This document shows positions 37,105-45,349 of a DNA stretch of 64,000 nucleotides, piece by piece. The position numbers were made by a program, and so were the translations under genes. Origin of the DNA: Rhodopseudomonas palustris JSC-3b (GTDB lineage: Bacteria; Pseudomonadota; Alphaproteobacteria; Rhizobiales; Xanthobacteraceae); contig KI632513.1 of NCBI GenBank assembly GCA_000504425.1, forward strand, positions 3,515,964 through 3,579,963. The letters are read 5' to 3'. The number at the start of each line of letters is the position of its first letter. Within the stretch, counting starts at the first letter, position 1. The notes under the pieces are model-generated. The model had not been told where the DNA came from and ran no database searches. It saw only the letters and a list, made by a program, of their open reading frames with translations.

Positions 37105-37704
37105 ATGCCCGCCGCGCCGCAGTTCCTGTTCGACGTCGGCAGTCCCAATGCCTATCTCGCCCATCTGGCGATCCCGGCGATCGAACAGCGCATCGGCGTC
37201 AAGTTCGACTACGTGCCGGTGCTGCTCGGCGGCATCTTCAAGGCCACCAACAACAAGTCGCCGATGGAGGCGCTGGCTGGCATCAAGAACAAGCTGGAAT
37301 TCATGGAGACCGAGACCCGGCGTTTCCTGAAGCGCTACAACGTGCCGCGCTACGTCTGGAACCCGCATTTCCCGGTCAATACCTTGAACCTGATGCGCGG
37401 CGCGGTCGCCGCGCGCCGGGAGGGGATCTTGGCGCCCTATGTGGAGGCGGCGTTCTTCCATATGTGGGCGGAGCCAAAGCCGATGGGCGATCTGCAGGTC
37501 GCGGCGGCGGCGCTGACCGCGTCCGGGCTCGACGGCGCTGGCCTCTTGGAACGCGCGCAGCATCCCGACGTCAAAGCCGAACTGATCGCCAATACTGAGG
37601 ACGCGGTGAAGCGCGGCGCGTTCGGCGCGCCGACTTTCTTTGTCGGTGACGAGATGTTCTTTGGCAAAGAGCAGCTGCGCGATGTCGAGGAGATGTTGGC
37701 GTAG
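37105..37704 (+). CDS. 2-hydroxychromene-2-carboxylate isomerase-like (DsbA fold)
   Basis: A 199-residue protein of the DsbA/GST-kappa fold. FLFDVGSPNAYLA at the start has the Ser of the glutathione-binding site in place of the thioredoxin CxxC; FEPVLLGGIF-like FDYVPVLLGGIFKATNN and GAFGAPTFFVGDEMFFGKEQL are typical of HCCA isomerases, which act in naphthalene and related aromatic degradation. AGGAGG nine bases before the ATG at 37105 gives the start. The next gene begins 54 bp after the stop with its own AGGAGG, so co-transcription is likely. The true substrate here is inference. Confidence 0.85.
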   Translation: MPAAPQFLFDVGSPNAYLAHLAIPAIEQRIGVKFDYVPVLLGGIFKATNNKSPMEALAGIKNKLEFMETETRRFLKRYNVPRYVWNPHFPVNTLNLMRGAVAARREGILAPYVEAAFFHMWAEPKPMGDLQVAAAALTASGLDGAGLLERAQHPDVKAELIANTEDAVKRGAFGAPTFFVGDEMFFGKEQLRDVEEMLA

Positions 37705-37758
37705 TTGCCTTCGCGGCCGGTGCCGCGCCAGGAACGGATCGCTGTACAGGAGGATGAA

Positions 37759-38490
37759 GTGGCTGAACGCAACGCGAGCGCCGCGGTGATCGGGGCCGGC
37801 GATTATATCGGCGCCGAGATCGCCAAGAAATTTGCCGCCGAAGGTTTCACGGTGTTTGCCGGGCGGCGCCAGGGCGACAAGCTGCAGCCGCTGGTCGATG
37901 AGATCGAGGCCGCGGGCGGCCGGGTGGTGGCGCGCTCGCTCGATGCCCGCGACGAGCAGCAGGTGGCGTCGTTTCTGAACGAGGCCGACGCCCATGCGCC
38001 GCTCGATGTCTGCATCTTCAATATCGGCGCCAATGTCCGTTTTCCGATTCTCGACACCAGCGAACGGGTGTTCCGCAAGGTGTGGGAGATGGCGTGCTAT
38101 GCCGGCTTTCTCAGCGGGCGCGAAGCGGCCCGGCTGATGATGCCGCGCGGCCGCGGCGCGATCTTCTTCACCGGCGCCACCGCCAGCCTGCGCGGCGGTG
38201 CCGGCTATGCGGCCTTTGCCGCTGCCAAATTCGGGCTGCGCGCGGTGGCGCAGTCGATGGCGCGGGAACTGGGGCCGCACAACATCCATGTCGCGCATCT
38301 GATCATCGACGCTGGGGTCGACACCGCCTGGGTGCGCGAGCGCCGCGCCGAGGGCGGTTCCTCGCTCGATCACGACAGCGTGCTGATGCCGCCAGCAGCG
38401 GTCGCCGCCGCCTATTGGCAGCTCTATCAGCAGCCCAATAGCGCCTGGACCTTTGAAATGGATATCCGGCCGTTCAAGGAGAAATGGTAG
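37759..38490 (+). CDS. SDR-like oxidoreductase with altered active site
   Basis: A 243-residue product with an SDR fold: IGAGDYIGAEIAKKFAAEG is the nucleotide-binding region (G-x-G-x-x-I-G) and GRRQGDKL follows beta-2. FNIGANVRFP replaces the normal N-N-A-G. In the catalytic region it reads YAAFAAAKFG, so the Tyr of the Y-x-x-x-K pair is Phe, with Lys retained; GATASLRGG supplies no regular catalytic Ser position. Such atypical SDRs form a known subgroup of unclear activity. The start is taken as GTG 37759 with AGGAGG five bases ahead. Confidence 0.8.
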   Translation: MAERNASAAVIGAGDYIGAEIAKKFAAEGFTVFAGRRQGDKLQPLVDEIEAAGGRVVARSLDARDEQQVASFLNEADAHAPLDVCIFNIGANVRFPILDTSERVFRKVWEMACYAGFLSGREAARLMMPRGRGAIFFTGATASLRGGAGYAAFAAAKFGLRAVAQSMARELGPHNIHVAHLIIDAGVDTAWVRERRAEGGSSLDHDSVLMPPAAVAAAYWQLYQQPNSAWTFEMDIRPFKEKW

Positions 38491-38623
38491 CCGCGCGATC
38501 TGCCGGTTCCACCTCGCCGTTGCAGCTGACCGTTCCAACTGGCCCGCGCGAACCGCGTGTCTTGGCCGCCAAAATGCGCTAACAGCGACGCAAGGCCGGT
38601 GATAACGGCGTGAGGGGAGCGAG

Positions 38624-39541
38624 ATGCGGATTCTGGTGGTCGGTGCTGGCGCGGTCGGCGGCTATTTTGGTGGGCGTCTGGTCGAGGCCGGGCGCGACGT
38701 CACCTTCCTGGTGCGGCCGCGGCGTGCGCAGCAATTGCGCAGCGATGGCCTGGTGATCAAAAGCCCGCACGGCGATATCACGCTGACCCCGAAGCTGCTG
38801 CTCACCGAACAATTGGCCGAGCCGTTCGATCTGGTGCTGCTGAGCTGCAAGGCATTCGATCTCGATGCCGCGATGGCGTCGATCCGTGCCGCGGTCGGTC
38901 CCGGCACCGTGATCTTGCCGCTGCTCAATGGCCTCGCCCATCTCGACGCGCTCGATGCCGCCTTTGGTGCCGAACGGGTGCTGGGCGGGCAATGCGTGAT
39001 CGCGGCCACGCTCGATGGCGACGGCCATGTGGTGCAGCTCGCGCCGATGAACGCCATCACCTTTGGCGAGCGCGATGGCACGCTGTCGCCGCGCGTGCAG
39101 GCGATCGCAATGGAGCTTGGCGGCGCCGGCTTTGAGGTTCATGCCAGCACCGCGATTCTGCAGGAGATGTGGGAGAAGTGGGTGTTCGTGGCGACGCTGG
39201 CCGGCGTCACCACGCTGATGCGCGGGCCGGTCGGCGCGATCATGGCCAGCCCGGGCGGACCTGAGTTCATTTTAGGCGTGCTCGACGAATGCTGCGCGGT
39301 CGCCGAGGCCGCTGGTTATTCGCCGCGCGCGCCGTCGCTGGCGCGAACCCGCGCGCTTTTGACCGCGGAAGGCTCGCCGCTGACCGCCTCGATGTTCCGC
39401 GACATCCAGGCCGGCGCGCCGATCGAGGCGAATCACATGATCGGCGATCTGATCGCGCGCGGCGAAGCCTGCAAGATTCCGGTGTCGCGGCTGCACATTA
39501 TTCTCACTCACTTGGCTACCTATGAGCGCCAGCGCCGGTAA
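38624..39541 (+). CDS. 2-dehydropantoate 2-reductase-like protein
   Basis: A 305-residue protein of the ketopantoate reductase (ApbA/PanE) family. ILVVGAGAVGGYFGGRLVEAG is the NADPH-binding start, LLSCKAFDLDAAM contains the conserved Lys-region, ILPLLNGLAHLDAL has the Asn-Gly, and MWEKWVFVATLAGVTTLMR holds the catalytic Lys. LTASMFRDIQAGAPIEANHMIGDL near the C-terminus gives the substrate-binding S-M-x-x-D. The true substrate could be ketopantoate or another 2-oxoacid, because several paralogues occur in these genomes. It lies upstream of the ccoN promoter region. Confidence 0.88.
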   Translation: MRILVVGAGAVGGYFGGRLVEAGRDVTFLVRPRRAQQLRSDGLVIKSPHGDITLTPKLLLTEQLAEPFDLVLLSCKAFDLDAAMASIRAAVGPGTVILPLLNGLAHLDALDAAFGAERVLGGQCVIAATLDGDGHVVQLAPMNAITFGERDGTLSPRVQAIAMELGGAGFEVHASTAILQEMWEKWVFVATLAGVTTLMRGPVGAIMASPGGPEFILGVLDECCAVAEAAGYSPRAPSLARTRALLTAEGSPLTASMFRDIQAGAPIEANHMIGDLIARGEACKIPVSRLHIILTHLATYERQRR

Positions 39542-39714
39542 CGCAATTTTACCGCTAGTGCAGTTTCATTCTCAGACTTTGGTCGCAAGGTTTTTGCCAA
39601 GTTCCGGATCGGGTGCGACCGTCCGTCGCGAATTAGAATAGTTCTGCAAATGCTTGGCCCTCTGCGAAGCGTTTGCGCGCGGCCTGGGCTACCTCTGCCC
39701 AACAAACAAGCAAT

Positions 39715-39728
39715 TTGATTTCGATCAA
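39715..39728. promoter_or_regulatory. FixK/FNR box (anaerobox) before ccoN
   Basis: TTGATTTCGATCAA is a perfect TTGAT-N4-ATCAA palindrome, the binding site of FixK and FNR-type regulators. It lies 61 bp before the ccoN start codon, a distance consistent with activation from about position -40 of a start site near 39765. It predicts low-oxygen induction of ccoNOQP. Confidence 0.85.
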
Positions 39729-39788
39729 ACGTAATGCGATGAAAACGCATTTGCTGAAAAGCACCGTCCTGCTCGAGAAGCTGACCCC

Positions 39789-41435
39789 ATGACCCAGGCC
39801 CTGACTTCGAAACGAATCACCGTCGGCGAGGGGGGCTTGATCGCCTTCTTCGCTGTCCTGGCTGCTTACTGCGTCCTTGGCGTGATCAAGGCACAGGATG
39901 GCGCTTTTGCCTTTCACTCTGCGTTGATGGCTGCGGTCAGCGCCTGGGCGATCGTCGCCATCATCAGGCGCTATTCCGCGCGCGGTGCGCTGCCGCTGCA
40001 AGAGATCAACGGCGTCCCCAATTACAATCTCGGGCCGGTGAAATTCACTGCCTTCATGGCGATGTTCTGGGGCATCGCCGGGTTCACGGTCGGGGTGATC
40101 ATCGCCTCGCAGCTGGCGTTCCCCGCGCTCAATCTCGGCGAGTGGGTCAATTTCGGGCGGCTGCGGCCGCTGCACACCTCCGCGGTGATTTTTGCCTTCG
40201 GCGGCAACGTGCTGATCGCCACCTCATTCTACGTGGTGCAGAAAACCTCGCGGGCGCGGCTGGCCGGTGAACTGGCGCCCTGGTTCGTGGTGATTGGCTA
40301 CAACCTGTTCATCGTGATCGCCGGCACCGGCTATCTGCTCGGCGTTACCCAGAGCAAGGAATACGCGGAACCGGAATGGTACGCGGACCTGATGCTCACC
40401 GTGATCTGGGTGGTCTATCTGCTGACCTTCGTGATGACGCTGATGAAGCGCAAAGAGCCGCACATCTACGTCGCCAACTGGTTCTATCTTGCCTTCATCA
40501 TCACGATCGCGGTGCTGCACCTCGGCAATAACCCGACCGTGCCGGTGTCGTTCTTCGGCTCAAAATCCTACATCGCCTGGGGCGGTGTGCAGGATGCCAT
40601 GTTCCAGTGGTGGTACGGACACAACGCGGTCGGCTTCTTCCTGACCGCCGGCTTCCTGGCCATCATGTACTACTTCATCCCGAAGCGGGCCGAGCGGCCG
40701 GTCTATTCCTATCGGCTGTCGATCATCCACTTCTGGGCGCTGATCTTCCTGTACATCTGGGCCGGCCCGCACCATCTGCACTACACGGCGCTGCCGGACT
40801 GGACGCAGACCCTCGGCATGACGTTCTCGATCATGCTGTGGATGCCGTCCTGGGGCGGCATGATCAACGGCCTGATGACGCTGTCCGGTGCCTGGGACAA
40901 GCTGCGCACTGACCCCGTGCTGCGCATGCTGGTGGTGTCGGTGGCGTTCTACGGCATGTCGACCTTTGAAGGCCCGATGATGGCCATCAAGGTGGTGAAC
41001 TCGCTCAGCCACTACACCGACTGGACCGTCGGCCACGTGCATTCCGGTGCGCTCGGCTGGGTCGGCTTCGTGTCGTTCGGCGCGCTGTACTGCCTGGTGC
41101 CGTGGGTCTGGAACCGCAAGCAGCTCTACAGCCTGAAACTCGTCAACTGGCACTTCTGGATCGCGACGCTCGGCATCGTGCTCTACATCTCCTCGATGTG
41201 GGTGTCCGGCATCCTGCAAGGCCTGATGTGGCGAGCTTACACTTCGCTCGGCTTCCTCGAATATTCGTTCATCGAGACGGTCGAAGCGATGCACCCGTTC
41301 TATGTGATCCGCGCTGCGGGTGGCGGACTGTTCCTGATCGGAGCGCTGATCATGGCCTACAATCTCTGGATGACGGTGCGCGTCGGCGAATCGTCGGAAA
41401 CGCAGCCGCGCGTTGCGCTTCAGGCCGCTGAATAG
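39789..41435 (+). CDS. ccoN: cbb3-type cytochrome c oxidase subunit I
   Basis: The 548-residue heme-copper oxidase subunit carries the low-spin heme and the heme-CuB centre. About twelve membrane helices are visible; [19 protein letters not shown] has the low-spin heme His region, [17 protein letters not shown] is the CuB helix with His near 281, and [25 protein letters not shown] holds the His pair. C-terminal [20 protein letters not shown] holds the remaining heme ligands. Length matches other CcoN. It opens the ccoNOQP operon and has a FixK box upstream. Confidence 0.98.
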   Translation: MTQALTSKRITVGEGGLIAFFAVLAAYCVLGVIKAQDGAFAFHSALMAAVSAWAIVAIIRRYSARGALPLQEINGVPNYNLGPVKFTAFMAMFWGIAGFTVGVIIASQLAFPALNLGEWVNFGRLRPLHTSAVIFAFGGNVLIATSFYVVQKTSRARLAGELAPWFVVIGYNLFIVIAGTGYLLGVTQSKEYAEPEWYADLMLTVIWVVYLLTFVMTLMKRKEPHIYVANWFYLAFIITIAVLHLGNNPTVPVSFFGSKSYIAWGGVQDAMFQWWYGHNAVGFFLTAGFLAIMYYFIPKRAERPVYSYRLSIIHFWALIFLYIWAGPHHLHYTALPDWTQTLGMTFSIMLWMPSWGGMINGLMTLSGAWDKLRTDPVLRMLVVSVAFYGMSTFEGPMMAIKVVNSLSHYTDWTVGHVHSGALGWVGFVSFGALYCLVPWVWNRKQLYSLKLVNWHFWIATLGIVLYISSMWVSGILQGLMWRAYTSLGFLEYSFIETVEAMHPFYVIRAAGGGLFLIGALIMAYNLWMTVRVGESSETQPRVALQAAE

Positions 41436-41446
41436 GAGATCTCACA

Positions 41447-42181
41447 ATGTCATTCTGGGATCGCCACAAGATCTTCGAAAAGAACTCCATCATCCTGATC
41501 ATCGGCATTGTCGTGGTGATCTCGATCGGCGGATTGGTCGAAATCGGGCCGCTGTTCTATCTCAAGAGCACCATTGAGAAGGTCGACGGCGTGCGGCCCT
41601 ATACGCCGCTCGAACTCGCCGGCCGCAACGTCTACATCCGCGAAGGCTGCTATCTGTGCCATTCGCAGATGATCCGCCCGCTGCGCGACGAAGTGGAACG
41701 CTACGGCCACTTCTCGCTGGCGGCGGAAAGCATGTACGATCATCCGTTCCAATGGGGATCGAAGCGCACCGGTCCTGATCTCGCCCGGGTCGGCGGCAAA
41801 TATTCCGACGACTGGCACGTCACCCATCTGAAGAACCCGCGCGCGATCGTGCCGCAATCGGTGATGCCGAACTACGCCTTCCTCGCCAAGAACGAGGTCA
41901 ACAGCAGCAACATTGCCGAGCATCTGCGCACCAACCGGCTGATCGGCGTGCCCTACACCGACGAGCAGATCGCCAGTGCCACGGAAGATATGAAAGCCCA
42001 GGTCGATCCGGATAGTCCCGGCGCGGCCGAGCTGCTGAAGCGCTATCCCAAGGCTGTGGTGCGTAATTTCGACGGCAAGGGCGGCGATCCCACCGAACTC
42101 GACGCGCTGATCGCCTATCTGCAGATGCTCGGTACGCTCGTCGATTTCAAACTCTACGACGAAAAAGCCAACCTGCGGTGA
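41447..42181 (+). CDS. ccoO: cbb3-type cytochrome c oxidase subunit II
   Basis: A 244-residue membrane-anchored mono-heme cytochrome c. A helix at about residues 14-36 anchors it, and [23 protein letters not shown] carries the C-x-x-C-H heme site (Cys68, His72). The Met ligand is in [11 protein letters not shown]. It lies 11 bp after ccoN in the operon and passes electrons from CcoP to CcoN. Confidence 0.98.
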   Translation: MSFWDRHKIFEKNSIILIIGIVVVISIGGLVEIGPLFYLKSTIEKVDGVRPYTPLELAGRNVYIREGCYLCHSQMIRPLRDEVERYGHFSLAAESMYDHPFQWGSKRTGPDLARVGGKYSDDWHVTHLKNPRAIVPQSVMPNYAFLAKNEVNSSNIAEHLRTNRLIGVPYTDEQIASATEDMKAQVDPDSPGAAELLKRYPKAVVRNFDGKGGDPTELDALIAYLQMLGTLVDFKLYDEKANLR

Positions 42182-42193
42182 GGGAGCGGTGAC

Positions 42194-42358
42194 ATGAAAG
42201 CAATTCTCGCCGCCGACAATTTCATCTCGGACTTCGTGCTGACGTTCTGGACGCCGCTGTTCGTCGGCCTCTTCATCGCCATCGTGGTTTACGCCCTTTG
42301 GCCGCGCAACAAGGCGAAATTCGATGCCGCGGCCCGCATGCCGCTGCGGGAGGATTGA
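42194..42358 (+). CDS. ccoQ: cbb3-type oxidase small subunit CcoQ
   Basis: A 54-residue protein with one membrane helix (FVLTFWTPLFVGLFIAIVVYALW) and a basic C-terminal tail NKAKFDAAARMPLRED. It fits CcoQ in size and in position between ccoO and ccoP. GAGCGG lies about seven bases before the ATG at 42194. Its stop codon overlaps an ATG of the next gene (42358), suggesting coupled translation. CcoQ stabilises the assembled complex. Confidence 0.93.
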   Translation: MKAILAADNFISDFVLTFWTPLFVGLFIAIVVYALWPRNKAKFDAAARMPLRED

Positions 42359-42363
42359 TGAAC

Positions 42364-43245
42364 ATGGCTGACCACGCACCTCATGGCGAACTCGACAAAG
42401 TCACCGGCAGGACCACCACCGGCCACGAATGGGATGGCATTCAGGAACTCAATACGCCATTGCCGCGCTGGTGGGTCTGGACCTTCTACGCCACCATCGT
42501 CTGGTCGATCGCTTATTGGATCGTCTATCCGGCGTGGCCCTTGGTGAAGGACCACACCACCGGCTGGTTCAACTACTCCTCGCGCGCCGACGTCGCGGTG
42601 GAACTCGCCAAGCTCGACGCGATCCGCGGCGGCAAGATGGCGGCGCTCTCGACCGCTTCGCTCGAAGACATCCAGAAAGACCCGGCCTTGCTGGCGATGG
42701 CGCGTGCCAAGGGCAAGGCCGTGTTCGGCGACAATTGCGCGCCCTGTCACGGCACCGGCGCCACCGGCTCCAAGGGCTTCCCCAACCTCAACGACGACGA
42801 TTGGTTGTGGGGCGGCTCGCTCGACCAGATCATGAAGACCATCCGGTTCGGCGCGCGTTCCGGCCATGCCGAAGCGCATGAAGGCCAGATGCTGGCCTTC
42901 GGCAAGGAAGGCGTGCTCAAGCCCGATGAGATCGTCACGGTCGCCAACTACGTGCGCTCGCTGTCGGGGCTTCCGACCCGGCCGGGCTTCGACAAGGCCG
43001 CCGGCGAGAAGCTGTTCACGGAGAATTGCGTGGCGTGTCACGGCGAGGACGCCAAGGGTAATCCCGAGCTTGGCGCGCCGAATCTGACTGACAAAATCTG
43101 GCTCTATGGCTCGGATGAAGCCACCATCATCGAAACCGTCACCAATGGACGGGCCGGCGTGATGCCATCATGGGAAGGCCGGCTTGATACCGGCACCATC
43201 AAGGCGATGGCCGTTTACGTACATTCACTAGGCGGGGGCAAATAA
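42364..43245 (+). CDS. ccoP: cbb3-type oxidase subunit III, di-heme cytochrome c
   Basis: The 293-residue protein has an N-terminal membrane helix (WWVWTFYATIVWSIAYWIVYP) and two cytochrome c domains with CAPCH (about 125-129) and CVACH (about 222-226). GLPNLNDDDWLWGG-like loops (here FPNLNDDDWLWGG) follow heme one, and PNLTDKIWLYG follows heme two. Met ligands occur in the GQMLAFG and AGVMPSW segments. Two ATGs compete: 42358, which overlaps the ccoQ stop, and 42364, which has the better spacing to GGGAGGA. It receives electrons from soluble cytochrome c or the bc1 complex. Confidence 0.97.
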   Translation: MADHAPHGELDKVTGRTTTGHEWDGIQELNTPLPRWWVWTFYATIVWSIAYWIVYPAWPLVKDHTTGWFNYSSRADVAVELAKLDAIRGGKMAALSTASLEDIQKDPALLAMARAKGKAVFGDNCAPCHGTGATGSKGFPNLNDDDWLWGGSLDQIMKTIRFGARSGHAEAHEGQMLAFGKEGVLKPDEIVTVANYVRSLSGLPTRPGFDKAAGEKLFTENCVACHGEDAKGNPELGAPNLTDKIWLYGSDEATIIETVTNGRAGVMPSWEGRLDTGTIKAMAVYVHSLGGGK

Positions 43246-43294
43246 GCAGTCGTGAGTGCCGCACGCCGCGGACAAGTTTCATGGCGTACGACAC

Positions 43295-43308
43295 TTGAGG
43301 TTAATCAA
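43295..43308. promoter_or_regulatory. Degenerate FixK/FNR box before fixG
   Basis: TTGAGGTTAATCAA differs from TTGAT-N4-ATCAA at one position of the left half-site. It lies 58 bp before the ATG at 43366, the same distance as the perfect box before ccoN. It suggests separate, perhaps weaker low-oxygen activation of fixGHIS. Confidence 0.6.
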
Positions 43309-43365
43309 AGGCGTTCATCAGAGGGGAGCTAACCTTCCTCTCTGGTGGCGAGTAAAGCCCTCATC

Positions 43366-44823
43366 ATGAACAAGACAGTGCTGCCGAGCGAACTCAACCC
43401 CGATCCCGATGGGCCGCTCTACGTAGCCCAAAAGAAGATCTATCCGCAGCGCGTGTCCGGAACTTTCCGGCGGATCAAGTGGATCCTGATGGCGGTGTGC
43501 CTGGGGATCTATTACTTCCTGCCCTTCGTGCGCTGGAACCGCGGCCCCGGTCTGCCCGATCAGGCGGTGCTGCTCGACCTGGCCAACAACCGCTTCTATT
43601 TCTTCTTTATCGAGCTGTGGCCGCAGGAAGTTTATTACTTCACCGGCCTGTTGATCATCGCCGCAATCGTGCTGTTCCTGATGAACTCGCTCGGCGGGCG
43701 GGTGTGGTGCGGCTATCTGTGCCCGCAGACGGTGTGGACCGATCTGTTCTATGCGGTCGAACGCGCGGTCGAGGGCGATCGCCGCGAACGCATGAAGAAA
43801 GAGGCGGAAGGGCTGACATTGCAGCGCGCCGCCGAACTGACGCTCAAACATTCGATCTGGCTGATGATCGCGTGGTGGACCGGCGGCGCCTGGGTGCTGT
43901 ATTTCGCCGATGCCCCGACCTTGATGAAAGAACTGGTCACGTTCCAGGCGCCGATGGTCGCCTATATCTGGATCGGCATCCTCACCTTCACCACCTATGT
44001 GCTGGCCGGCTTCATGCGCGAGCAGGTCTGCGTCTATATGTGTCCGTGGCCGCGCATCCAGGCCGCGCTGACCGACGAATGGGCGCTGAACGTCACCTAC
44101 AAATACGACCGCGGCGAAACCCGCACTTCGCTGAAAAAGGCCGAGCAAGCGCGCGCGGCGGGCGAGAAGGTCGGCGATTGCATCGATTGCAATCAATGCG
44201 TGGCGGTGTGCCCGACCGGCATCGATATCCGCGACGGTTCGCAGCTCGCCTGCATCCAGTGCGGGCTGTGCATCGACGCCTGCGACACCGTGATGAAGAA
44301 GATCGGTCGCGAGCCGCGGCTGATCGGCTATGACAACGACATCAACATCCATCGCCGCATGGAGGGTAAACCGGAGGTGTTCCGGACCATCCGAGCGCGC
44401 ACCGTGATCTACACGGTGCTGATCGCCGTGGTCGGCGCGATCATGCTGTACACGCTCAGCCATCGCACGCTGCTCGACGTCAACGTGCTGCATGACCGCA
44501 ACCCGCTGGCGGTGCGGCTCAGCGATGGCTCGGTGCGTAACGGCTACACCATGCGCGTGCTCAACAAGCAGGGCATCGATCGTGTGGTGTCGGTCGAGGT
44601 GGAAGGCCCGCCGTCCGCCACCCTTCAGGTGATCGGCGTGGAAGCCACCGCGGCTGAACGTCCGACCATTTCGATCGGCCGCGATCAGACGCTGGAACTG
44701 CGCGTGCTGGTCACAGTCGGCTCCGAGGAAAATCTCGACAAGTCTACCCCGGTCAGGTTCCGCGTCATCGATACCAAATCCGGCGAGGTCGCGGCCGCGA
44801 CCGACAATTTCGTGACGCCGTGA
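43366..44823 (+). CDS. ccoG: CcoG/FixG, polyferredoxin for cbb3 oxidase assembly
   Basis: A 485-residue membrane protein. VAQKKIYPQRVSGTFRRIKW is the conserved start, five hydrophobic helices follow, and VWCGYLCPQTVWTDLF has the first Cys pair. Two 4Fe-4S sets are at CIDCNQCVAVCP (from about 272) and CIQCGLCIDAC (from about 296), and a periplasmic C-terminal domain follows. CcoG reduces copper or aids its delivery during maturation of the oxidase. The start could also be GTG 43345. It opens the fixGHIS operon. Confidence 0.95.
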   Translation: MNKTVLPSELNPDPDGPLYVAQKKIYPQRVSGTFRRIKWILMAVCLGIYYFLPFVRWNRGPGLPDQAVLLDLANNRFYFFFIELWPQEVYYFTGLLIIAAIVLFLMNSLGGRVWCGYLCPQTVWTDLFYAVERAVEGDRRERMKKEAEGLTLQRAAELTLKHSIWLMIAWWTGGAWVLYFADAPTLMKELVTFQAPMVAYIWIGILTFTTYVLAGFMREQVCVYMCPWPRIQAALTDEWALNVTYKYDRGETRTSLKKAEQARAAGEKVGDCIDCNQCVAVCPTGIDIRDGSQLACIQCGLCIDACDTVMKKIGREPRLIGYDNDINIHRRMEGKPEVFRTIRARTVIYTVLIAVVGAIMLYTLSHRTLLDVNVLHDRNPLAVRLSDGSVRNGYTMRVLNKQGIDRVVSVEVEGPPSATLQVIGVEATAAERPTISIGRDQTLELRVLVTVGSEENLDKSTPVRFRVIDTKSGEVAAATDNFVTP

Positions 44824-44839
44824 CGCCAAGGAGTGCCCG

Positions 44840-45340
44840 ATGAGCAAGTCGATCTCTTCACCACGTCCGCTCACCGGCCGCATGGTGCTCGGCTTGCTGC
44901 TCGGGTTCTTTGGCCTGGTGATCGGCGTCAATCTGCTGATGATGAAACTGGCGATCGATACTTTGCCGGGCACCAATGTCGATAGCGCCTATCTCGCCAG
45001 CCTGCGCTACGACAATGAAATCGCCGCGGCGCGCGAGCAGGCGCAGCGCGATTGGAAGATCGACGCCAAGGTGGAGCGGCAGCCGGACGGCCTGACCACG
45101 CTGCGCGTCGAGGCGCGCGATCACAACGGCGTGCCGCTTGCCGGGCTGACCTTCTTCGGCCGGCTGGAACGGCCCGCCGACAAGCGCGGCGACAAGGAAC
45201 TGACGCTCGCCGAGATCGGCGAGGGCATCTATCGCGGCCAGACCAGCGGCGTGCAGCCGGGTCTGTGGGAGCTGGTGCTGGAAGGCGATGCCACCGGCAA
45301 CCGGGTGTTTCTGTCAAAGAATCGCATGGTGCTGAACTAG
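44840..45340 (+). CDS. fixH: FixH/CcoH family protein
   Basis: A 166-residue protein with one N-terminal membrane helix (MVLGLLLGFFGLVIGVNLLM) and a periplasmic domain. RDWKIDAKVERQPDGLTTLRVEARDHNGVPLAGLTFFGRLERPAD resembles the FixH fold. It is located between ccoG and fixI, 17 bp after ccoG and nine bases before the fixI start. CcoH stabilises assembly intermediates of cbb3 oxidase. Confidence 0.94.
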   Translation: MSKSISSPRPLTGRMVLGLLLGFFGLVIGVNLLMMKLAIDTLPGTNVDSAYLASLRYDNEIAAAREQAQRDWKIDAKVERQPDGLTTLRVEARDHNGVPLAGLTFFGRLERPADKRGDKELTLAEIGEGIYRGQTSGVQPGLWELVLEGDATGNRVFLSKNRMVLN

Positions 45341-45349
45341 GATGCCGTC

